Assembly (NCBI GenBank): GCA_037447655.1
Contig: JBBHKE010003260.1
Span: 62,001-126,000, forward strand
Length of the DNA: 64,000 nt
Direction: 5' to 3'
From: Zygnema cylindricum
Taxonomy: Eukaryota; Streptophyta; Zygnematophyceae; Zygnematales; Zygnemataceae
Shown: piece by piece, positions 47,295 through 64,000 of the stretch
Position numbering within the stretch: position 1 is the stretch's first letter
How the letters are laid out: each line of letters starts with the position of its first letter
Notes under the pieces: generated by a model
Database searches by the model: none
Seen by the model: only the letters and a program-made list of their open reading frames with translations
Told to the model about the DNA's origin: nothing
Position numbers and translations under genes: made by a program

Positions 47295-50200
47295 CTGTCT
47301 CTCTCTGTCTCTCTCTGTCTCTCTCTGTCTCTCTCTCTCCCTCTCTCCCTCTCTCTCTCCCCCTCTCCCTCTCCCTCTCCCTCTCCCTCTTAAGGGGACG
47401 CCAATGAAATGCCAATGAAAATGTAAAATGGAAGGGCGAAAGGGCTGTAAAGATGTAAAATAGGAGGGCGCGTTCAATTTATAGAAAATTATGTAGTTTG
47501 CGCAACAGCTGTGAAATAAAAAAAGTTGTAATAAAATACCCTTTTCTTCCATTGAGTGTGATTTTTATATACAATTTAGCTGAAATTAATGATTGAACTC
47601 ATTTTGCGCCCCACAGGGTGGAAACTCCGGTAATTAGGTCACTATCAATATACTTGATTTTATTAGTGTCATGTGTTCAAAACCTATCATTACGGTACGG
47701 AAGGAAGACTACCCCGCGAATTATTTTTAGAGGAAAAAAATTACTGGCATGGGGTTTATATTAGTGTTATTTATTCTAATCCAATTCTGAATGGTGCGTC
47801 TGATTGTGATCTGTTTTAAGAATTGGCGTTTAAGAAAAAAATGATTAGTGCTGTTAAAAATACTTTAGGTTCAAGGGCTAAAAAGGGCAGTTATATAGGG
47901 TTAATAACTCTACTAACAATGGTGTTCTTTCTTGGATAGCAGTACTCTGAAGTAATTTAGCATTATGCAGCAATACTTCAATAAATTAAGCCTAGTCCTA
48001 TTCATTTTACATTCCTAATGCTATTCCTATCCCGAGTCCAATTCCAATTCCAATTCTTATTCCAGTTCTAAATCCGATTAGAATTCGTATTCTTTTTCTA
48101 GTTCTAGTTCTAACACTCATTGTAATTCCGATCTTACATCTAGTTTTAATTCTAATTCCTATTTGGAATCTAACTTCAAGTAATGTTTTTTCAGCTATTG
48201 ATCTTGTCGATGAGGCTGCTGCTCGAATTAAGATGGAAATTACCTCAAAACCGACGGCCCTCGATGAGATTGATCGATTAGTTTTGCGAGCGGAAATGGA
48301 AAGGCTGAGTTTGGAGCATGATACAGACAGGGCTTCTAGAGACAGGCTCGACCGCCTGGAAACAGAGCTTAAATCCTTACGACAGAAACAACAAGAGCTC
48401 ACAGAGCAATGGGAGCACGAAAAGTCAGTGATGACACGAATTCAGTCCATTAAGGAAGAGGTGAGTTCTTTCTGGCTGGTAATTGCACTTACTGTTTGCA
48501 AACTAATTTGTAACTTTCCAGAAGCGGTAAAAAGTGGAGTAGTCACATTGTGGGAAGGTGTTTGCTGAAGTTTGAGCGGATAGAGAAGTGACTGTTATTC
48601 ATCTCTACACGGTCTAGTCTAGTTGACAGAAGAACCACTAGCAGAATAGGAAGGCTAGCAAAATTTTATAGCTGGGGATAAGAGAGGTTGCTGAAGATGT
48701 AATTAAGGCGCTGGTTTTTGTTACAGGTGGACCGAGTGAATTTGGAAATTCAACAGGCAGAGAGAGATTATGATTTGAACCGAGCAGCAGAGCTGAAATA
48801 TGGGTCTCTTATAAGTCTGGAAAGGCAGTTAGGAGAGGCACTCAAAGCTTTGGAAGAGTACCAAAAGAGCGGAAAATCGATGCTCCGGGAAGAGGTGACA
48901 GGGGCTGACATAGCGGACATTGTTAGTAGGTGGACCGGCATTCCCGTTTCAAAACTTCAACAATCAGAAAGGGAAAAACTTTTACATTTGGATGATGAGT
49001 TACATAAGAGAGTGGTAGGACAAGAACAAGCAGTCCAGGCTGTTGCGGAAGCAATTCAAAGATCTCGAGCTGGATTAAGTGACCCAAATAGACCTATCGC
49101 AAGTTTTATGTTTATGGGACCGACAGGAGTGGGGAAAACAGAACTCGCTAAAGCTCTCGCCTCGTATCTTTTTAATACCGAAGACTCTTTGGTTCGAATA
49201 GATATGAGTGAGTACATGGAGAAACATGCAGTGTCACGTCTCATTGGGGCGCCTCCTGGATATGTAGGATATGAAGAAGGGGGACAGTTGACTGAAGCCA
49301 TCCGAAGACGACCTTATTCAGTTGTTTTATTTGATGAAATTGAGAAGGCTCACGGTGATGTTTTCAATCTGTTTTTGCAAATTCTCGATGACGGAAGAGT
49401 GACAGACTCCCGAGGACGTACTATCAGTTTTACCAACACTGTTATTATTATGACATCAAATGTCGGTTCACAGTATATTTTGAACAGTTTGGATATGCCA
49501 GGATCTCGAGAGGAAGTTTATGAATCAATAAAATCTCGTGTTCTTGATGCCGCGAGACTTACTTTCCGACCGGAATTTATGAACCGTGTGGACGAATACA
49601 TTGTGTTCCAGCCACTAGACAGCGAACAAATCAATCATATTGTTCGCTTACAGGTATGAAGAAATCCGCGCTCTCACCTATTTTTGTCGTTTTGACCTAT
49701 TTTTTCCAACAATTTGTTTTTTTTTTTTTTTGCAGCAACTTGTTTCACCTTGTTGATGTTAACTTTTTTTAGCCTTTGCGCCAGAATATGGGAATTATTG
49801 AAAGGTTCTTGGTCCGGATATTGGGAGTTACGGTTGATAAGTCAGTGAATTCGAATGTTTTGTGTAATCTTGACAGAACCAGCTTTATGTTTCGTTGTTC
49901 TGGAAATAGTCAGCGAGGAAGCTTTTCACAGCTCGCCATTCTTATGTGATAATTATTGTTTTTTGTTAACCGATGTCTTTATTTCTCTTTTGCTTTCTGG
50001 TTTTTTTACGGCAGTTGGCGAGAGTTCAACAACGCTTGGCGGATCGCAAAATTAAAATCGAGGTTTCCGATAGTGCTATAACGTTTTTGGGATCGTTGGG
50101 ATATGACCCGAGCTATGGAGCTCGTCCTGTAAAACGTGTAATTCAACAACATGTTGAAAACGGTCTCGCCAGAGGTATTTTAAAAGGGGATTGGGGAGAA

Positions 50201-50335
50201 GATGACGTCATTGTTATCGATACGGAAATCACATCGACAGAGGGACAACTTCCCACTCAAAGATTAACTTTTACTCAGGCGGGAAAAGGAGTGGCTGAAG
50301 TCGAACAAGATAGAGTTTTGTCTCCAAGCTCGTAA
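43839..50335 (+). CDS. CLPB3: Chloroplast ClpB/HSP100 disaggregase
   Basis: A hexameric AAA+ chaperone that threads proteins out of aggregates in the plastid stroma. Nine exons: 43839-44216, 44771-44989, 45143-45377, 45637-45832, 46235-46289, 46768-47227, 48195-48460, 48727-49653 and 50015-50335; all phases close, 1018 residues. Exon 1 is a long Ser/Arg-rich transit peptide. The N domain follows ([19 protein letters not shown]). AAA1 has Walker A GEPGVGKT (331-338) and Walker B VLFIDEIH. The coiled-coil M domain spans exons 7-8. AAA2 has Walker A GPTGVGKT (734-741) and [11 protein letters not shown]. The C-terminal domain has [12 protein letters not shown]. The start is the first in-frame ATG; plastid over mitochondrial targeting is inferred from closeness to plant ClpB3. 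Donors of exons 3 and 4 are copied into their introns. Confidence 0.96.
45364..45520 (+). repeat. Copy of ClpB3 exon 3 end in its intron
   Basis: The exon end and donor GTGACTGATCAAG|GTGAG (45365-45382) recur at 45503-45520 as GTGACTGATCAAG|ATGAG. The copy's donor is dead (GT to AT). The offset is 138 bp. Confidence 0.7.
45821..45972 (+). repeat. Minisatellite of ClpB3 exon 4 end and donor
   Basis: Six units of about 24 bp, starting with the true exon end TCTCAGAAGG|GTATGTGT and followed by copies TATCAGAAGGGCATGTCT, TCTCAGAAGGGCATGTGT, TCTCAGAAAGTATGTGC, a worn TTGCAGAAGGGTGTCTG and TCTTAGAAGGGTATGTGT. The fourth (AAAGTATGTG) and last keep a usable-looking GTATGTG donor. Confidence 0.88.
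47239..47392 (+). repeat. CT microsatellite right after ClpB3 exon 6
   Basis: Starts 12 bases after the donor. Pure (TCTC)n runs into GTCTCTCT and then CCCTCT units. Confidence 0.95.
48010..48190 (+). repeat. ATTCC/TTCTAA array before ClpB3 exon 7
   Basis: A degenerate array of 6-bp units (AATTCC, CTATTC, TTCTAG) fills the last 180 bp of intron 6 and ends at the acceptor at 48193-48194. Confidence 0.75.
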
Positions 50336-51793
50336 AAAAGTTCTTTTGGCGGTTTACGGCTTGGTCTTGGCCCAAATTTGCTTTGAAAATGTGACACGTT
50401 TGTTTGTTTGTTTTCATTTCTGCCCGAAATTTATATCGCAAGAAAGGAGAAGGAGAGAGGGAGAGGGGCGAGAGCGGGAGAGGGTGCATGTGTTCACAAA
50501 GAAATTTCGTAGATGGATTTTGGTTTTTTGTAAGTGTATAAATTTGTCACCAGTTTTTTTTTTTTTTGGCTCCTTCAATACTTGTGATGAGCAAACAAAA
50601 AATGAAATAATCGTGTGAAAGGAGTAAATAGAAGCTAGTTTCTCAAGTCACGTAGTTAGCACCTGTCAACTTTTGCCAAAAAAATGTTTTGTAAAAATTG
50701 GGCTTTGAATTGATAGATATTGAACAAACCACGAATGGAAAGGCAAATTTTGGAATTTTGCTTTTTATTTTATGCACTCGTTTGGTTTTGTATCTTGCTG
50801 GTCACTATTTTGTGATTGAAGGGTCTAATATTTATTGGTCATGATGCTGTGGGCCTTATACTTCAGAGAAAAAGCTTGTTTTGCCACTCCCGTTCGTTTT
50901 TCCATTTCTTTTTTGGCTTTTTTTCTTTTGTTTCCATGTAAGAGTGATTACAATCACGCTCCTCTCCTGGCCTCGCAACAGTCCTTTGATCCCCTGAGGA
51001 GCTTCGGCAAATCTATCCCATTGGTCCCGAATTTCTCATTCGGGTGTTTTAGGGTTTTAGCCTTTCCCCCCCAATCACCCCTCACGTCTCCACTTTAGGG
51101 TAACTAAAGGTTTCTAAGGTTTTTATGCAGATTTTCTTCCCAGCAGCAAAAACCCTTTAGGACTATCACCAATTTCTTTCTCCGATAGTTTAATCTATTT
51201 TTCCCATCCCGTGTAATCTCTCGGTTTCTTTAAGTTTCCAAACCGTACTATAAAAAAAAAATCTCTGACAAAACAAAAAATAGAATTCGAGAGGGAGAGA
51301 AATAAGTGAACATTAAAACACACCTTTGGTTTGTTTTCCCATTTCCCTTCATTTCCTCCTTTCCCTTCGTTTCATCCATTCCCTTCGTTTCCTCCTTTCC
51401 CCCTTTTTCTTTCCCTTTTCCTACTTCGCCCAATCTCTCTTCCCAACATTACCCTTGTAACCTTCCATCATATATGTTTTCTCTTCATTCGACTATACTT
51501 TTTTCCATACACTTTCCTAGTTTCCTCCCTCAAGTACCCTTCCTTACCTACCTGCTCCACACCGCGAACGAGGATTGTGTTTCTAGTGTTTCCTTTATAC
51601 CTTTTCAATTATCTCCTCTTTTTTGGGTGTTTTCCGTCTACTAGTTGTCATTTTGTGGTTTCGTTGCTTTTGCCTTGCTTATCGTTTTTGTTTTTTCCCC
51701 CAACATATAGTTTTTCAATTTTTGCCGTGCTACTTCTCTTTTGTTCCCCATGAACTTAGATGGTTTACCATCGCGCTTTTTAATAAAGTCAGC

Positions 51794-51841
<48 letters not shown>

Positions 51842-51959
51842 AGTCGTCGTATAGTCACTCTTGATCATGACGCTTTTGTTAAGTCCTTTGGCACTTCTTC
51901 CCATCACTCAGAAACGAGTCCCTTTCGGTGATGTTTGGACCACTTAGTCGAGAGTTAGG
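50336..51959. other. 3' flank of ClpB3 and repeat DNA
   Basis: T-rich DNA without a recognised gene. TTCCCTTCGTTTC repeats lie at 51350-51420. A dispersed repeat end lies at 51705-51787 (hairpin GATGG-TTTA-CCATC at 51760, then CGCGCTTTTTAATAA), followed by about 40-50 T at 51799-51840. Confidence 0.6.
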
Positions 51960-53540
51960 GGCTTTAATATGTCCTTATGTTCTTTTATTCAAGTGGGAAT
52001 TTCCCTCTCGAGATCGTTGATCCCCTCATGGCGTCTCGCCTTATGGCTATCACCTGGCCTCATTGGGATATCCATCCCATTGCTTTGGGCAAAGTTCTAT
52101 ACCGTTTAATGGCCCATGCCGTCTACATACAACTCCAGTTTTTACCACATCGGCTTGGGGTGACCACTCGGAGGGGTTTTGAGGTCATGATTCATGGTAT
52201 TTGGGCGTTGCTAAATCCCCATCCGAACGAGTTGGTCCGACCGTTCGATGCTTCAAATGCCTTTAATACGGTGTACGGAGATGTTATTATTTGAGGGCTT
52301 ATGGTTGCCACCTCCCGGATTGCCCAGATGTTCCTTCTGTACGAGTCTTTTATTCTTTAACCTGTAACCTCTCCTTCTCGAGTAACAATAGTTTGGTTTA
52401 TGTTTCCTCTATGACAACACTTGACAAGGCGACCCTCTTGTCGAACTTTTATTATTACTGCGCTTTTTGAGCTTTTGCCGACGCTCCTTTTTCTTGCCTC
52501 TTCCCTTTTTTGGCGAATGACACGCGCCACTAACCTTGTGGATCAAGTCGTGCGGGCCTGGCGCCAGTCCTCCTCCTGGTGTGAGTCCTTGGGCTCTGGT
52601 ACTAAGCCAAATTTTCGAGGCCTCTTGGTGCGAGTCCCCTTCCTGGTGCAAGTCCGGCTCCTTGTGCAAGTCCACTTCCTGGTGCGCGTCCATGGGCTTC
52701 GTTTCTTAGCCAAATTTTCAGGCACGGTTACTTTCGTGCCCAAAATTTGACACATGATTTATCCAATCTCGAAGACCTCCCCAAGCTCGTGACCCTCGAG
52801 TGGCTTTTGCTCTTTCGACGAAGTGTTTCACCTGTCGTCCTTTTTACCTCACCCACACTTCTCCTCCCACCCCTACTATGTCTCATCCCTTTTCGCCTTT
52901 TATGATTGCCTTATGAAGGTTCTTTACTGCCTTCACACTTGTCTCCCATGTCTTAGATGGGGATACTATAGTTCTTGCTATTATCACCCCTCGTGTGTCA
53001 AAAGGTGCCTTTTCCTTCCAAGAACCTATTTTGGAGACCACCCGTTCTATTCCTCCCCTTACGTGTATACACGGACTTTATTAAAAAGCACGACAGTAAA
53101 CCATCCTAAGGATTTGTCGTCTTTCTCCACTCTAACACTAAAGCCGGTCACACGCATTCAAAAACACATTTTATAAGGTTGCCGCCATCATTCAATCTGA
53201 GCTTCTCAAGACGTTTCTCTTTGCCACTTCACGTGCCCCGTTTCTCTCTTGCATGGTTCCTCTATTGCAAGAGCCCTGGTTCTAAAGCTTGGCTTTTGGT
53301 TACACCATTTTTTCCCGTTTTTCGTTTTATGCTTTCCCAGTTCATTACCAGCCTTTTAAGGGGATATCTAGGGTTGCTTTTACCAGGCTGTGTTTTAAAT
53401 TACTATCATTGTTGTTTTCGCTTTTCCTTCCCGTGTATTTTGTCACTTTGCCCTTCTCTCTGTGTGCGCATTCCTTCTAAGTTTTTGTTCTTTTTCACAA
53501 ATGCCGCCAAGGAGAGCTCGTCGTCCTGCCAAATGATGCA
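51960..53540 (+). mobile_element. Decayed retroelement with reverse transcriptase remnant
   Basis: The frame at 51995-52294 reads DPLMASRLMAI, then HPIALGKVLYRLMAHAV, LGVTTRRGFEVMIHGI and RPFDASNAFNTVYGD. This is the order of a eukaryotic reverse transcriptase with the RPIA-GEVLRR-like block and the D-x-x-NAFN-x-V catalytic strand. The later GVQQGDPL and YxDD blocks were not found intact. At 52797-52930 the DNA matches the remnant at 41213-40827. Stops and frame breaks throughout show it is dead. The class (LINE-like or other) is not settled. Confidence 0.6.
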
Positions 53541-54030
53541 ATATGCCTAATATTCCTTTCCCTCCCCTTCTCCCTCTCTCTCCCCCTCCCCGTCCCCCTC
53601 CCACTCATTTTCTGTCTCACTCTTTCTTGCATTCTCTTTCTGACTGTTTTTTGCTTTCCCAAAACAAATAATGGAGGTGAAAACTAAAAGACAATAGACA
53701 AGACCATAAGAACCGGAAAAAAAAATGACCTGACTTCCTGTCAGAGGGCCATTGACAGAATCATCCAAACTAAAAATGGTTGAAAACTGTCATCTCTAAA
53801 CTCCATGGGAAAACAACATTTGTTTTTTTAGTAAAACTTTGGAATTACACTCTAATTTCCTGCGGTGCAAATCAGTCTTATTCGGATAATTCTAAAGGAT
53901 AATTCTAGAAGTAGTGGAAAAAAGGAAAAGTACATAAAACAAAGGTCAAAAAGGGGTTTTGGACCGTGATTAGGATACCACTGAAAAGACCGTAAAAATC
54001 GCAAAAGAATATTATAGAAGAAAGGATGTC

Positions 54031-63819
<9,789 letters not shown>

Positions 63820-63871
63820 GGAGGAGGAAAGGCCGCGTCTCCTGCTGCCGCGCGGTATCACGCGATGAGGC

Positions 63872-63900
63872 AAACCCTAAAAGAGCTGAAAAAACCCTAA
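63872..63900 (+). promoter_or_regulatory. Two telo-box motifs upstream of ArgRS
   Basis: AAACCCTAA occurs at 63872-63880 and again at 63892-63900, about 55-80 bp before the ATG at 63819 on the minus strand. The plant telo-box is common in promoters of translation genes. Function inferred. Confidence 0.5.
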
Positions 63901-63938
63901 TTAATGGCGTTGTTAATTTGACCAATGTCTGCAATCAC

Positions 63939-63973
63939 TACAGTACAGTACAGTACAGTACTGTACTGTACAG
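63939..63973. repeat. (ACAGT)n run with palindromic centre
   Basis: CAGTACAGTACAGTACAGTA turns into CTGTACTGTACAG. Bases 63948-63971 form a perfect 24-bp palindrome. Similar CTACAGTACAGTAC text is at 32571 and a (GTACA)n run at 43014. Confidence 0.85.
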
Positions 63974-64000
63974 AGTTCACTGATCAAAAGGACCTTTTGT

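Noticed and set aside
47139-47552. Arg/Glu-rich minus-strand frames
   Set aside because: Antisense of a CT microsatellite and of a ClpB3 exon.
63820-63873. 18-residue extension of ArgRS
   Set aside because: It starts at TTG; the ATG at 63819 is the first valid start.

Overview
This is a stretch of eukaryotic nuclear DNA, almost certainly from the green plant lineage. The protein genes are split by many GT-AG introns. Several products are plastid proteins of plant type: plant-type dihydrodipicolinate synthase, the chloroplast endoribonuclease-like CSP41a and the chloroplast ClpB3 chaperone. SBDS carries the C-terminal zinc finger seen in plants. Wide gene spacing, repeat-filled introns and many small transposons would fit a streptophyte (charophyte-type) alga or an early land plant, but the species cannot be named from the sequence.

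Layout. 1-2703 (+): BTB/BACK protein of the POB1 type. 3990-8111 (-): dihydrodipicolinate synthase; its 5' exon was not found. 8641-8722 (+): tRNA-Leu(UAG). 8.7-17.8 kb: gene-poor, transposon-rich DNA with three kinds of inverted-repeat element. 17861-22638 (+): SBDS. 24590-29547 (-): CSP41a. 29.5-34.1 kb: transposon-rich, including one small element nested in another. 34288-34950 (+): HEMK2/N6AMT1-type methyltransferase. 36.0 and 37.1 kb (+): two identical copies of a U80/snR60-type C/D box snoRNA. 39.6-43.8 kb: decayed retroelement and low-complexity DNA. 43839-50335 (+): ClpB3. 51.9-53.5 kb (+): decayed retroelement with a recognisable reverse transcriptase block. 54031-63819 (-): arginyl-tRNA synthetase in 17 exons, with a transit peptide and a downstream ATG that could give a cytosolic form.

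Six protein genes could be rebuilt exon by exon with consistent phases: POB1, SBDS, CSP41a, HEMK2, ClpB3 and ArgRS. DHDPS is rebuilt for its last three exons. Five loci serve translation (tRNA-Leu, SBDS, HEMK2, the rRNA-methylation guide snoRNA, ArgRS) and three serve the plastid (DHDPS, CSP41a, ClpB3). I see no operon-like logic. Telo-box motifs sit just upstream of SBDS, HEMK2 and ArgRS, in keeping with co-regulation of translation genes in plants.

The most striking structure is in the introns. In five genes a short piece spanning an exon-intron border has been copied, once or many times, into the neighbouring intron (POB1, DHDPS at both ends of one exon, SBDS, ClpB3 twice, ArgRS). Some copies keep an intact decoy splice site. 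The second notable item is the snoRNA pair, identical over its full 92 bases with unrelated flanks.
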